Below are positions 17,199 to 27,507 of a stretch of 64,000 bases of DNA, in pieces. This stretch comes from Sinorhizobium sp. A49 (GTDB lineage Bacteria > Pseudomonadota > Alphaproteobacteria > Rhizobiales > Rhizobiaceae): positions 124,001 to 188,000 of the forward strand of contig NZ_MUNW01000061.1 of the NCBI RefSeq assembly GCF_002002725.1. Direction: 5' to 3'. The position numbers and the translations under genes were made by a program. The notes below the pieces were generated by a model. That model was not told the origin of the DNA. It ran no database searches and was given only the letters and a program-made list of their open reading frames with translations. Positions within the stretch are counted from its first letter, which is position 1. Each line of letters begins with the position of its first letter.

Positions 17199-17981
17199 AT
17201 GATCGATAAAGTGAAGGATACTGAACTCGAGATTGTCGTGGTCAATCTGGAACGTTCTGTGGAGCGACGCCAGAACATGGTGCGTCTGCTTGAACCACTG
17301 GGATTGCCCTACAGCTTTTTCGATGCGGTCGACGGGCGCAAGGAGCGCCATTCGTCTTTTGACCATTTTGACGAGCGTCTTGCTGAAGTTCGCAGAGGGT
17401 TCATTCTCAACGCAGGCGAACTCGGGTGCTTCGCCAGCCACTATCTTCTCTGGGAACGAAGCGTGCGAGAGAACAAGCCGCTTCTCATCTTTGAGGATGA
17501 TGTCGTTCTCAACGACAAATTTTTGGAAGCCTATCATTTCGCCACCCGCAAGATCGAGCGTTATGGACTCTTGCGTTTTTCCGGGCACAAGCGTCGCCAT
17601 TGGGCGACGTGCGAGCGCCTGGACGACTCTATGCGCATTGTCCGGTTCGAGCGCGGACCGCACGGCACGTCATGTTATGCGGTATCGCCAAAGGCTGCGT
17701 CCAAGCTGTTGGCCAAGGCCGCGATCTGGTTCGAGCCCGTCGATTGCCACTTGGACCGGTTCTGGACCCATGGGGTCGGTTCCTACGGAATTTCGCCACT
17801 GCCTGTCACGCATGCGGCAGAAACGGCCGAGCAATCGGAGATTTGGCAAGGGGGGCAGCGTGCGAAGAAGTCGCGGCGTTTCCGGCGATTGCGGGCGATT
17901 TATCGCGCTCGTGACGATATCGGTCGCTTCCTGAGCAATCTGCCATATGTAGGGCGATGGAAAGAGCCGAACGAGGCATGA
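17199..17981 (+). CDS. Glycosyltransferase family 25 (LPS-type)
   Basis: 260 residues. GT25 pattern: IVVVNLERSVERRQNMVRLL at the N-terminus, NAGELGCFASHYLLWE, LLIFEDDVVLND (acidic nucleotide-sugar site) and a C-terminal basic tail. Family members add galactose or other hexoses to lipooligosaccharide. The ATG at 17199 has AAGGG immediately adjacent, so a GTG at 17211 is a possible start. It is followed 59 bases later by the GT11 gene on the same strand; both belong to the surface-polysaccharide island. Confidence 0.88.
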   Translation: MIDKVKDTELEIVVVNLERSVERRQNMVRLLEPLGLPYSFFDAVDGRKERHSSFDHFDERLAEVRRGFILNAGELGCFASHYLLWERSVRENKPLLIFEDDVVLNDKFLEAYHFATRKIERYGLLRFSGHKRRHWATCERLDDSMRIVRFERGPHGTSCYAVSPKAASKLLAKAAIWFEPVDCHLDRFWTHGVGSYGISPLPVTHAAETAEQSEIWQGGQRAKKSRRFRRLRAIYRARDDIGRFLSNLPYVGRWKEPNEA

Positions 17982-18040
17982 CAGCCACGGCGGGACGGGG
18001 CAGTACCTGTTGAAGCAACCCAACAATCGAAGGTAAACTC

Positions 18041-18907
18041 TTGATCATCACGCGTATCCTTGGCGGTCTTGGCAACCAGATGTTTCAGTATGCCGCTGGC
18101 CGGTCGCTTGCGTCGGCAAGCGGACAAACGCTGAAGCTGGATCTGACGGAAATGCAAAGCTACAAGACCTGGGCTTTCGGGTTGGAGCAGTTTGCGATCG
18201 AAGCCGAAAGCGCTCGCCCGGAAGAAGTGCCGGCGCGGCCGGGCAGGGGGCTTCTCGGCAAGGTGAAGTCGCGTCTCCTTCCCAAGGCATCGGCCTGCAT
18301 TGTCGCCAAGGAGCGAGCCAATACTTTCGACGCAGCGATCCTCGACTTGCGTGGTCCAGTGCACCTCCAAGGGTATTGGCAGACAGAGAAGTACTTTGCT
18401 TCGGTTGCAGATGTCGTTCGTCAGGAGTTCCAGCTGAATGCGCCGTTCAGCGCCGGGAGGCACGAGGTCTTGCGGCAGGTGCGCGCTGCCGATGCGCCCA
18501 TCTCCGTCCACGTACGCCGCGGTGACTATGTCAGCAATCCCTCAGCCAACGCCGTTCACGGGACCTGCGAACCGGGGTGGTATGCCGAGGCGATGCGCCA
18601 GATGGCTGCGCGTTTCGACAATCCGTCCTTTTTTGTGTTTTCCGATGATCCGGCCTGGGCGCGCGCCAACCTGCCGTCCTGGCCGTCCATGATCTTCGTG
18701 GAGCCTCAGGCGGATGGCAAGGACGGCGAGGATATGCATCTGATGGCGGCGTGCCTGGCACACATTATCGCCAACAGCACATTCAGTTGGTGGGGCGCGT
18801 GGCTCAATCCGCGAGCGGACAAGCACGTGATCGCGCCGGCACAGTGGTTCCGCTCGAAGGAGCACGATGCGAGCGATATCCTGCCTGCCACGTGGCAACG
18901 ACTGTAG
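18041..18907 (+). CDS. GT11 alpha-1,2-fucosyltransferase-like protein
   Basis: 288 residues with a TTG start (AAGGTAA a few bases upstream). GT11 signatures: ITRILGGLGNQMFQYAAGRSLA at the N-terminus and the GDP-binding HVRRGDYVSN motif near residue 155, plus ANSTFSWWGAWLN near 245. The family uses GDP-L-fucose. Because the neighbouring sugar-nucleotide genes point to GDP-L-colitose (3-deoxyfucose), this enzyme may accept that donor instead; that is inference. Confidence 0.88.
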   Translation: MIITRILGGLGNQMFQYAAGRSLASASGQTLKLDLTEMQSYKTWAFGLEQFAIEAESARPEEVPARPGRGLLGKVKSRLLPKASACIVAKERANTFDAAILDLRGPVHLQGYWQTEKYFASVADVVRQEFQLNAPFSAGRHEVLRQVRAADAPISVHVRRGDYVSNPSANAVHGTCEPGWYAEAMRQMAARFDNPSFFVFSDDPAWARANLPSWPSMIFVEPQADGKDGEDMHLMAACLAHIIANSTFSWWGAWLNPRADKHVIAPAQWFRSKEHDASDILPATWQRL

Positions 18908-19351
18908 TGCTTCAACCCGGGAATCCGTGAGTGGCGCTGGGCCGCGAGCGAGGCAACCGGTGTTACTCGTATGAGATGAAGTGGCGGGACAAACTTGCGC
19001 GCGCTTCGGGTGATCTCACGGGTGTGGTCATCCGGTTTCTCGGCAACAGTGGGGCCGAATGCCACCAGCGCAGAAGCTTTAACGCCTGATGTCGGACGCT
19101 GATGTGCCTCGTCTGCGGTGCCCCAATTGACAAGTTTCCGTGTTCTTTAGCGGCTTCGCCTCTGCAGTCGGCCGTTGCTGGATCGAAGCATTTTCTCGCC
19201 GCCTCGATCGCGCGATCGGGTTGCGGAAAAAAACCTCGCATATAGGCGAAGGCGCGCGGCAGATGGACTGCTGCCGGCGCCGCTTGCATCGGGGCAGTGG
19301 AAGAACTGGCTCCCGTCATCAGCGTGGCAAGGACAGGAGCCCCCGCCGTCG
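18908..19351. other. Convergent intergenic region, no clear gene
   Basis: 444 bases between the ends of the GT11 and colD-like genes. A frame on the minus strand is open from about 19361 to 18963, but its sequence resembles no family I know, overlaps the end of colD and has no ribosome binding site. It could be a remnant. No terminator hairpin was obvious. Confidence 0.4.
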
Positions 19352-20527
19352 CTACTTCCAATTCGTCCTGTCGAAGACCGAGCGCAGCAGTTCGAACTCC
19401 TGCTCAAGCGGGTAATGGTGGTTGCCGATGAAGAAGCCGGATTTGTCGACCGTATCGGCGTTCCGCAGGTCGCCGGAAATGGAATAGTCAAACCATTTGA
19501 GAACTTCGTTCTTGGCAAAATTACCCGCCACGATTGGCCGGACATCGACCTGCGCCTCGGTGAGCAACTGGAGCATGCTTTGCCGCGTCACGCCCGAGTC
19601 GGGTTCGACAATCAGGCTGAAGCCAAACCAGCTGCTTTCGCCAATTTCGCGCTGAACCCGCAGGAACGGATAGCGGCGCATCAGCTCCAGGAACTTTTCG
19701 GCGTTTTCCCGGCGCTCTTGGATGATACTGCGCAGCTTGCGAAGCTGGGCCAATCCCAGCGCGCCGCTCATTTCCAGGGGGCGCAGATTGTAGCCGGGAA
19801 GCACGAAGCGGAACGACTCCGTAAACGGGTCATCGCTCTTGTCGGTTGTCACCCGGTTTACCTTCGGCAGGTTTCTTGTCCAGCCGTGGGCGCGCAACGA
19901 CAACATGACATGGAACAGTTCCTCGTCGTCGGTCACGACAAGCCCGCCTTCCATGGTGGATATGTGATGGCTGAAGAAGGAACTGAAGGACCCCATCAGC
20001 CCGAAAGTGCCGGCCTGCTTGCCTTCGTACAAGGCGCCCATCGACTCGCAATTGTCTTCGATGAGGGTGATGTCGCGATCGCCGATAATGGCCTTGATGT
20101 GGGCAAAATCATTGGGATTGCCGAGCAGGTTCACCGCCATGATCGCTTTTGTATCCGGCGTTATCGCCTGAGACAATTGCTCGAGGTCGTAGTTCAGCGT
20201 CTGTGCGTCGATGTCCACAAACCGGACCTTCAGCCCATACTGCTGAAGCGGGTAGTAGGTGGTGCTCCATGACACTGCGGGAACGATGACTTCCGCTCCC
20301 GGCAGCAGAGGCGACGTCGAGCGATACCGCAGGGCGGCGATCATCAAGAGGTTGGCGGAGGAACCGGAGTTGACCATGACGCAATACTTGCTGCCGACAT
20401 AGTCTGCAAAGGCCCGCTCGAACTGCGAAACCTTCTCGCCCATGGTAAACATGCCAGATTTTATCACCGTCTGGAGGGCTTCGTATTCTTCTTCATCCCA
20501 AGTGGAATTGGCTAACGGATAAGGCAT
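19352..20527 (-). CDS. colD: ColD-like GDP-4-keto-6-deoxymannose 3-dehydratase
   Basis: 391-residue aspartate-aminotransferase-fold (DegT/DnrJ/EryC1) enzyme. In aminotransferases of this family the PLP Schiff-base lysine sits in SFHxxKxITTGEGG; here the segment is FSSFFSHHISTMEGG, with His187 in the Lys place. That is the hallmark of ColD, which uses PMP/PLP without an internal aldimine to remove the C3 hydroxyl of GDP-4-keto-6-deoxy-D-mannose. The length agrees with ColD and not with the longer iron-sulfur RfbH/E1 type. It starts one base after the stop of the epimerase/reductase gene, downstream of gmd, so all three steps lie in one operon. Not tested biochemically. Confidence 0.85.
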   Translation of the reverse strand: MPYPLANSTWDEEEYEALQTVIKSGMFTMGEKVSQFERAFADYVGSKYCVMVNSGSSANLLMIAALRYRSTSPLLPGAEVIVPAVSWSTTYYPLQQYGLKVRFVDIDAQTLNYDLEQLSQAITPDTKAIMAVNLLGNPNDFAHIKAIIGDRDITLIEDNCESMGALYEGKQAGTFGLMGSFSSFFSHHISTMEGGLVVTDDEELFHVMLSLRAHGWTRNLPKVNRVTTDKSDDPFTESFRFVLPGYNLRPLEMSGALGLAQLRKLRSIIQERRENAEKFLELMRRYPFLRVQREIGESSWFGFSLIVEPDSGVTRQSMLQLLTEAQVDVRPIVAGNFAKNEVLKWFDYSISGDLRNADTVDKSGFFIGNHHYPLEQEFELLRSVFDRTNWK

Positions 20528-20528
20528 A

Positions 20529-21452
20529 TCAGGCTTCCATTGAAAGGTAGTATTCGTAGGTTTTGCGGATGCCGTCGCGAAGCGTCGTGCGCGGCGCCCA
20601 CCCCAGCATTGTCTGTTTTGTCACGTCCAGCAGCTTGCGTTTCATTCCGACCGGTTTTGAGATGTCATGCGCAAAGGTGCCGTCATAGCCGACAACATCG
20701 GCAGCAACCTGGTAGTATTCGTTCACAGTAAAATCGTGGCCCAGGCCGATATTCAGCAAGCTCGGCATGGAGGAGAAGTTGGCGATGGCGAAGACGATCG
20801 CGTCCGCAAGATCTCCGGCAAACATGAATTCGCGCCTTGCCGACCCATCTCCCCAAATCTCGACGGATGTCTCGCCGCGCAGTTTGGCGACATGCACCTT
20901 GTGAATGATCGCGGGTATGAGATGCGAAACGCCCGGGTCGAATTTGTCAAACGGGCCATACAAATTGCACGGTATGATCGTCTTGTAGTCGAATTGCGGG
21001 GTCTCTCTCGTCACGTATTCGCACAGGCGCGCAACGGCGCATTTGGCCAGAGCGTATCCTTCATTCGTCGGCTCGAGCGTCCCGCTCAGAACCTGGTCCT
21101 CTCGCAACGCATCTTCGCTGTTTCGAGGATACATGCAGGAGCTGCCCAAATTGAGCAACCGCGCCACGCCGGCCGATCGGGCCGCAAGGACGATGTTGTT
21201 TCCCATGGCCCAATTGTCGGAGAGGAACCGTACCGGGTGTTTGATGTTGGCCTGAATGCCGCCGACGACGCCTGCGGCGTGTATCACCAGATCGGGGCTC
21301 AATTGCTTCAGGACATTCTGCGTTTGGTTAAAGTCCAGCAGGTCAAGCTCGCTTCGGCCAGGGGCGACAATGTCGATACCGACATTGCGACACAGCGATA
21401 CGAGGTTGCGCCCAACCATACCGCCGCCACCTGTTAGCAGGATTTTCGTCAC
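20529..21452 (-). CDS. GDP-colitose/GDP-fucose synthase-like epimerase-reductase
   Basis: 307-residue short-chain dehydrogenase of the Fcl/WcaG family: NAD(P)-binding ILLTGGGGMVGRNLV, SSCMYP, and the catalytic YALAK. Fcl makes GDP-L-fucose; ColC, a close relative, makes GDP-L-colitose from the 3-deoxy intermediate by C5 epimerisation and C4 reduction. With a ColD-like gene one base downstream, the ColC role is preferred, but sequence alone cannot exclude the fucose role. Second gene of the gmd operon, 42 bases after gmd. Confidence 0.85.
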   Translation of the reverse strand: MTKILLTGGGGMVGRNLVSLCRNVGIDIVAPGRSELDLLDFNQTQNVLKQLSPDLVIHAAGVVGGIQANIKHPVRFLSDNWAMGNNIVLAARSAGVARLLNLGSSCMYPRNSEDALREDQVLSGTLEPTNEGYALAKCAVARLCEYVTRETPQFDYKTIIPCNLYGPFDKFDPGVSHLIPAIIHKVHVAKLRGETSVEIWGDGSARREFMFAGDLADAIVFAIANFSSMPSLLNIGLGHDFTVNEYYQVAADVVGYDGTFAHDISKPVGMKRKLLDVTKQTMLGWAPRTTLRDGIRKTYEYYLSMEA

Positions 21453-21494
21453 TCTCGTATCTCGCTTCGCGGTTCGTGCAGGAGCACGGCAGGG

Positions 21495-22932
<1,438 letters not shown>

Positions 22933-24645
22933 ATGCAGCGCAAGCTGGTTGCGATCATGGTGGCGGATTTCGTCGGGTCGACAGCGGCGATGGAATCCCA
23001 TGAGGAAGAAGCCGTCGAGTGCGTCTCCGCCTGTTTGAGGGCGGTGGGCGATACGGTCGTGCGTCATGATGGCCGCGTCTTCAACACGGCCGGCGATGCG
23101 GTGCTGGCGGAGTTTACAAGCCCGGTCAACGCTCTTCGCGCGGCCATGGAGGCACGCAGCTCGCTTGCGGCGATCCCCGATGCCACGCCAAGCCACATGC
23201 GTTTCGGGTTGCACCTTGCCGACGTTTTTGCGGTCGGCGATGATTTGAGGGGCAATGGCGTCAATCTTGCGGCCAGACTGCAATCGAGCGCCGCCGCCGG
23301 CGAGATCGAGGTGTCCGAAGCGCTCTACCAGCAAGTGCGCCGGGCATCGCCCTGCGGCTTCGAGGAGATCGGCGAGCGTCGGTTCAAGGGGGTCGCCGAT
23401 CCGATTCGCGTCTACCGGGTGGGCACGAACATCGATAGGCACCGGTTTCTCTCGGCGCCGACGCGCGAGGCACCGCCGGCCACGATGCGGCCGAATTCGG
23501 TCATCGTCACGCCTTTCGTCGCCTTTGTGGCAGGCCAGGACGACCAGTCCTTCCTGACGGAAGGCTTGACCGACGACCTCACCCTGGAGCTTGGCCGCCT
23601 GAAGAGCCTGTTTGTCAGTTCGCGCTCGGCCTCCGTGGCGTTGTCCACCCGCGATCCCGTCGAAGTCGGCAAGGCACTCGGGGTGCGCTACGTGGTCTCG
23701 GGCTCGGTGCGCAAGCTCGGCGGTCACGTTCGCCTCAATGTGTCGCTGTCGGAGACCATCCATGGCCATCTCGTCTGGTCGGACCGGATCGAGCGGCCGT
23801 TCGAAGAACTGCTCGTCGTCATCGACGAGGTGACAGCCCGGATCGCCGCGACTGTCGCGGGGCGGATAGAACAGGCGGAGCTGGTTGCCGCGCGGCTGAA
23901 GCGCCCGGAAAACATGTCGGCCTACGAGTACTATCTTCTTGGGCTCGACCACCATCGCCTGATCGGCGTCGCCGACCGGCATATCGGCGAAGCCATGCGC
24001 TGGTTCGAGCGTTCGATGGATGCGGACCCGTCCTTCGGTCGGCCGGTCGCCATGCATGTCTGCGCCTGGAGCAATATGCCGGATTTCGACCTTTCGGCCG
24101 GCGAGCGCCAAGTCGCGCACGCGCTCGATCTCGATCCCACCGACCCGGACTCCCACCGCATCATGGGTGCGATCAAGTGCATGGAGGGCGACTTTGTCGC
24201 CTCGCGGCATCATCACGAGCGGGCGATCGAGCTGGCGCCCAACGATGCCTACATCGCCGGGCGATGCGCCGCCTTCTACACCTACGCCAACGAGGCGGAG
24301 CGGGCGTTGGAGTTGCTCGACCGGGCCGAGGCGCTGGACCCTTTCCTGCCGGTGTGGATCGTCGAGGAGCGGGTTGCCTCGCTCTATATGCTCGGCCGCT
24401 ACGATGCGCTCTTCGCCGTGGCGCGGGCGCTGCCCTACCAAACCCGACGCACGCTGATCTACCGGATCGCCGCACGCATGGCGCGCGGCGATACCGGTCG
24501 GGCGCGCCAGCTGGTGGCGCAGATCCAGGCGCTCGACCCGAAGCTGTCGGCCGGCTACATCCGCACACAGGAGTTCTTCCAGGACCGGGCGATCACCGAA
24601 GCGCTCATCGACAGGGTGCACGCTGCGGGCCTGCCGCTCGCTTGA
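22933..24645 (+). CDS. Class III adenylate/guanylate cyclase with TPR region
   Basis: About 570 residues from ATG 22933; GTG 22927 and GTG 22885 are alternative starts. The cyclase homology domain (about 1-170) shows both metal-binding aspartates (VAIMVADFVGSTAAM and NTAGDAVLAEF) and the GVNLAARLQ segment, so it may be catalytic. A middle TolB/FlgO-like region (SVIVTPFVAF...FLTEGLTDDLTLELGRL) typical of rhizobial cyclases leads to tetratricopeptide repeats (about 380-540). Probably makes cAMP or signals through protein contacts; no membrane segment is seen, so it is cytoplasmic. Not in an operon. Confidence 0.88.
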   Translation: MQRKLVAIMVADFVGSTAAMESHEEEAVECVSACLRAVGDTVVRHDGRVFNTAGDAVLAEFTSPVNALRAAMEARSSLAAIPDATPSHMRFGLHLADVFAVGDDLRGNGVNLAARLQSSAAAGEIEVSEALYQQVRRASPCGFEEIGERRFKGVADPIRVYRVGTNIDRHRFLSAPTREAPPATMRPNSVIVTPFVAFVAGQDDQSFLTEGLTDDLTLELGRLKSLFVSSRSASVALSTRDPVEVGKALGVRYVVSGSVRKLGGHVRLNVSLSETIHGHLVWSDRIERPFEELLVVIDEVTARIAATVAGRIEQAELVAARLKRPENMSAYEYYLLGLDHHRLIGVADRHIGEAMRWFERSMDADPSFGRPVAMHVCAWSNMPDFDLSAGERQVAHALDLDPTDPDSHRIMGAIKCMEGDFVASRHHHERAIELAPNDAYIAGRCAAFYTYANEAERALELLDRAEALDPFLPVWIVEERVASLYMLGRYDALFAVARALPYQTRRTLIYRIAARMARGDTGRARQLVAQIQALDPKLSAGYIRTQEFFQDRAITEALIDRVHAAGLPLA

Positions 24646-24702
24646 CGGTTGCTGCCGGGCGACACGGGGGTCGCCGGGTGACGCGGGGTCAACCGGGGGA
24701 TG

Positions 24703-25446
24703 TCAGCTTGCGCGCGCCAGCGCCACGGCATCCGCGCCCGCCGGGAAATGCAATTGTTCCGAGGTGTCATTGACGGCGCGCCACACCGCGTCCGCCACAT
24801 CGCTCTCCGTGGTGATCAGCACCGGGTTGGCAAAGGCGGCGAAGATCGGTCGTGCGAACGCGGCATAGGTTTCCGGGATCAGGTCCTCGATGCGCACGCC
24901 GGTATTCTGCGAAAACCGCGTACTCGGGGCGTAGCCGGGCTCGACCAGCTTGGCGCGCACGCCGAAGGCGGCAAGCTCGTGGGCGAGCGACCCGGTGAAC
25001 CCTTCGATCGCCGTCTTGCTGGCGGTGTAGGCGGCGGCCAGCGGCATGGCGGCGAGCGTGACGCTGGACGTGACGTTGACCACGACACCCGATCGCCTGC
25101 TGCGAAACTGCGGGATCACTGCCTGCGTCATTGCCATGACGCCGAATGTGTTGGTCTCGAAGATTTTGCGCACATGCGCCATCGGCGTCGCCTCGAAGGC
25201 GCCGACCACGCCGATGCCGGCATTGTTGACGAGCGCATCGATCGGACCACTGGCCTCGAGCGCTGCCGAAATGCTTTCGGGCTCGGTCACATCCAGCCGC
25301 ACGATGCGCATGCGGTCCGAACGCAGCAGGATATCCTCACGTGGGGTGCGCATGGTCGCGACCACGTTCCAGCCGTTGGCGTGGAAGAGGCGGGCGGTTT
25401 CGAGGCCGTAGCCGGATGAGCAGCCAGTAATCAATACGGTTTGCAT
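24703..25446 (-). CDS. SDR family oxidoreductase
   Basis: 247 residues from ATG 25446 (AAGGAC upstream). Classical short-chain dehydrogenase: cofactor site TGCSSGYG, structural NNAG, active-site Ser in NVTSSVTLAAMP and YTASK. It is divergent from an AraC regulator with a gap of about 60-100 bases, suggesting that the regulator controls it. The substrate cannot be inferred. Confidence 0.9.
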   Translation of the reverse strand: MQTVLITGCSSGYGLETARLFHANGWNVVATMRTPREDILLRSDRMRIVRLDVTEPESISAALEASGPIDALVNNAGIGVVGAFEATPMAHVRKIFETNTFGVMAMTQAVIPQFRSRRSGVVVNVTSSVTLAAMPLAAAYTASKTAIEGFTGSLAHELAAFGVRAKLVEPGYAPSTRFSQNTGVRIEDLIPETYAAFARPIFAAFANPVLITTESDVADAVWRAVNDTSEQLHFPAGADAVALARAS

Positions 25447-25505
25447 GGTGATGTCCTTGGTCGGTTTCGATGATGCCAAGGTATCGATGAAATTCCGGAC
25501 GATAT

Positions 25506-26450
25506 ATGATTGAACGTCCGTATTTCGTTTGCAATAGTCCTGAAATGATCGACCCACTCTCGGAAATCATCACGCTGCTCAGGCCACGCGCCGTGTTTAC
25601 GAAAAGCATCAGCGGTGCCGGCCGTTGGGGCGTGCGCTATTCCGACTTCGGTCACCCCGGGTTTTGCACCGTTCTCGACGGCGCCTGTCGTCTCGTTGTC
25701 GACGGCCAGGAGCCGCTGGTGCTTGAGGCGGGCGATTTCGTTCTTTTGCCGACGACACCCGGCTTCACCCTGTCGGGCTTCGAGCCCGTGACGCCGACGT
25801 TCATCGATCCGAAGGCGGCGCCCATCCCGGGTGACGAGGTTCGCCACGGCGACCGCGATGGACCGGCAAGCGTGCGGCTGCTTGGCGGCTACTTCGTCTT
25901 TGCAACTGAGGATGCCGGTTTGCTGGTGTCGTTGCTGCCGGCACAGGTGCATGTGCGCGGGGCCGAGCGGCTTTCGATCCTGGTTCGGTTGCTGACGGAG
26001 GAAGCGGCCGAACGGCGCGCCGGCCGCGATCTGGTGCTGGCGCGTCTTGTCGAAGTGCTGCTGATCGAGGCGCTGCGGCTGACCCAGCGGCCGGACGCTT
26101 CACCGGGATTGCTGCGTGGGCTTGCCGATCAGCGGCTCGCGGAAGCGATAAGGGCGATGCACGGCAACCCGGCGCGATCATGGACGGTGGCCGAGCTTGC
26201 CAAAGCGGCGGGACTTTCCCGCTCGGCGTTCTTCGAAAGGTTCACCCGCAATGTCGGCGTGGCGCCGATGGAATATCTGCTCGGCTGGCGCATGGCGATG
26301 GCCAAGGATCTTCTGTGCAACCACAACGCCGAGATCTCCGATGTCGCCGAGCGGGTCGGTTACGGCTCGGCGAGCGCATTCAGCACGGCCTTCAGTCGCC
26401 ATGTGGGGGAGGCCCCGGGGCGGTACGCGCGGGCGGAGACAGAGGGCTAG
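25506..26450 (+). CDS. AraC family transcriptional regulator
   Basis: 314 residues, or 301 if translation starts at ATG 25545 (MIDPLSEIITLL), which matches related proteins better. An N-terminal cupin-type effector domain is followed by the C-terminal AraC double helix-turn-helix (SWTVAELAKAAGLSRSAFFERFTRNVGVAPMEYL and ISDVAERVGYGSASAFSTAFSRHVGEAP). Divergent from the SDR gene, so it is likely to regulate it. No clear operator was found in the short shared region. Confidence 0.9.
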   Translation: MIERPYFVCNSPEMIDPLSEIITLLRPRAVFTKSISGAGRWGVRYSDFGHPGFCTVLDGACRLVVDGQEPLVLEAGDFVLLPTTPGFTLSGFEPVTPTFIDPKAAPIPGDEVRHGDRDGPASVRLLGGYFVFATEDAGLLVSLLPAQVHVRGAERLSILVRLLTEEAAERRAGRDLVLARLVEVLLIEALRLTQRPDASPGLLRGLADQRLAEAIRAMHGNPARSWTVAELAKAAGLSRSAFFERFTRNVGVAPMEYLLGWRMAMAKDLLCNHNAEISDVAERVGYGSASAFSTAFSRHVGEAPGRYARAETEG

Positions 26451-26583
26451 CCGGCTTGCCCGTTGCTGGCCTTGTGTCTGCCAGCAAGATCAACATGAAA
26501 AGCGGTGCGGCAGAGGGCAACTGAAAGCTCTTGTTGCATCCGTTTGGGCTTGGGTTTGCCGAAGCGGAGCTTGAGATCTCGTG

Positions 26584-27420
26584 TCAGGCGAAAATGTCTC
26601 TTTCTGCGAGACGGCGTGGTCCGTCAGGATCGTGGGCAGGCAGGATGATCGTCGGTCGGAGGGCGGCAAACGATTTGATAGCCCGCAGCGTTGCACGCGC
26701 CGTCGTGGGATCGTTGGTGACACCATCGGTGCGTTCGGCACGCAGATTGTCCTGTGAATAGGTCGCATCGCCGGCGAGGAAATAGGCGACGTCTCCGGCC
26801 TGGACGATGACCGAGCAATGACCGCGGACGTGGCCCGGCGTCGGCACGAGGGCAATGCGTCCGTCCGTCGTGATCGGGTGTGATGTAGGGAAGGGGCCGA
26901 TCGGTGGACCATTCAGGTCCACCAGCTCCGGCGTCAGCCATATCGGCCAACGTTGCGGAAGGCAGCCCATCATCATTCCGCGCAACCCCGTCGAGACCGC
27001 GTAGTTTGCGCGTGGGCCAATGATCCGGTTGTGCGGGAAATGCTCGAGACCGCCGGTGTGGTCGTGGTGGAAATGGGTAAGGATCACGGCTGACAGGTCG
27101 CGCGCCGGATCGATCCCCAGGTTGCGCAGGCGCGGACCGATCTCTTCCTCGGGCGCGACCCGGATCGACACCTGCCGGTAAAACGGGTTCCATCCCGGCA
27201 GATAACCTGGCACCGAGTTGCGCCAGGTGTCGCCGGTATCGACCAGGAAACGCCCTTCCGGATGCTCGATCAGGAAGCAGAGTATGGGCAGCGGCTCGAC
27301 CCAGTCCCTGTCACGAAAGATGTCGATCTTGCGGCCAATCGGCCCGCGATCATCGCGTCCGGTGCGTTGTGCCGTCTTCATTCGAGCCTTGCCTGTCTCG
27401 ATCGCGGTGACCTTGATCAT
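26584..27420 (-). CDS. Metallo-beta-lactamase fold, AHL-lactonase-like hydrolase
   Basis: 278 residues. The dizinc motif is intact as H116-x-H118-x-D120-H121 (LTHFHHDHTGG), with further metal ligands in PTPGHVRGH (His) and FLAGDATYSQDN (Asp) and a late His in LPAHD. This arrangement and the length fit the N-acyl-homoserine-lactone lactonase branch, so it may open lactone rings and quench quorum signals, but other lactone or ester substrates are possible. Divergent from a TetR regulator; a matching operator motif lies in front of each gene. Confidence 0.85.
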   Translation of the reverse strand: MIKVTAIETGKARMKTAQRTGRDDRGPIGRKIDIFRDRDWVEPLPILCFLIEHPEGRFLVDTGDTWRNSVPGYLPGWNPFYRQVSIRVAPEEEIGPRLRNLGIDPARDLSAVILTHFHHDHTGGLEHFPHNRIIGPRANYAVSTGLRGMMMGCLPQRWPIWLTPELVDLNGPPIGPFPTSHPITTDGRIALVPTPGHVRGHCSVIVQAGDVAYFLAGDATYSQDNLRAERTDGVTNDPTTARATLRAIKSFAALRPTIILPAHDPDGPRRLAERDIFA

Positions 27421-27436
27421 CGGGTGCTCCTAAAAT

Positions 27437-27450
27437 CGAATGATCGTTCG
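27437..27450 (-). promoter_or_regulatory. TetR operator copy A (before lactonase-like gene)
   Basis: CGAATGATCGTTCG with inverted-repeat character. Read on the minus strand it gives AACGATCATTCGATTTTA, which matches copy B on the plus strand in the pattern AACGRTCRTTCGNTTTTA. It lies 17-30 bases upstream of the lactonase start. Confidence 0.6.
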
Positions 27451-27479
27451 TTTTTAACGCAACAGAGAACTCTTGTAAA

Positions 27480-27492
27480 GAACGGTCGTTCG
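27480..27492 (+). promoter_or_regulatory. TetR operator copy B (before tetR)
   Basis: GAACGGTCGTTCG, a near palindrome continuing into TTTTA. It is the same motif as copy A in the opposite direction, 16 bases before the TetR start. The symmetrical placement suggests that the TetR protein controls both divergent genes. Confidence 0.6.
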
Positions 27493-27507
27493 TTTTATTA
27501 ATTTACG

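Noticed and set aside
18963-19361. Minus-strand frame after colD
   Set aside because: It overlaps the end of the colD-like gene, has no ribosome binding site and resembles no known protein. It was listed only as part of the intergenic description.
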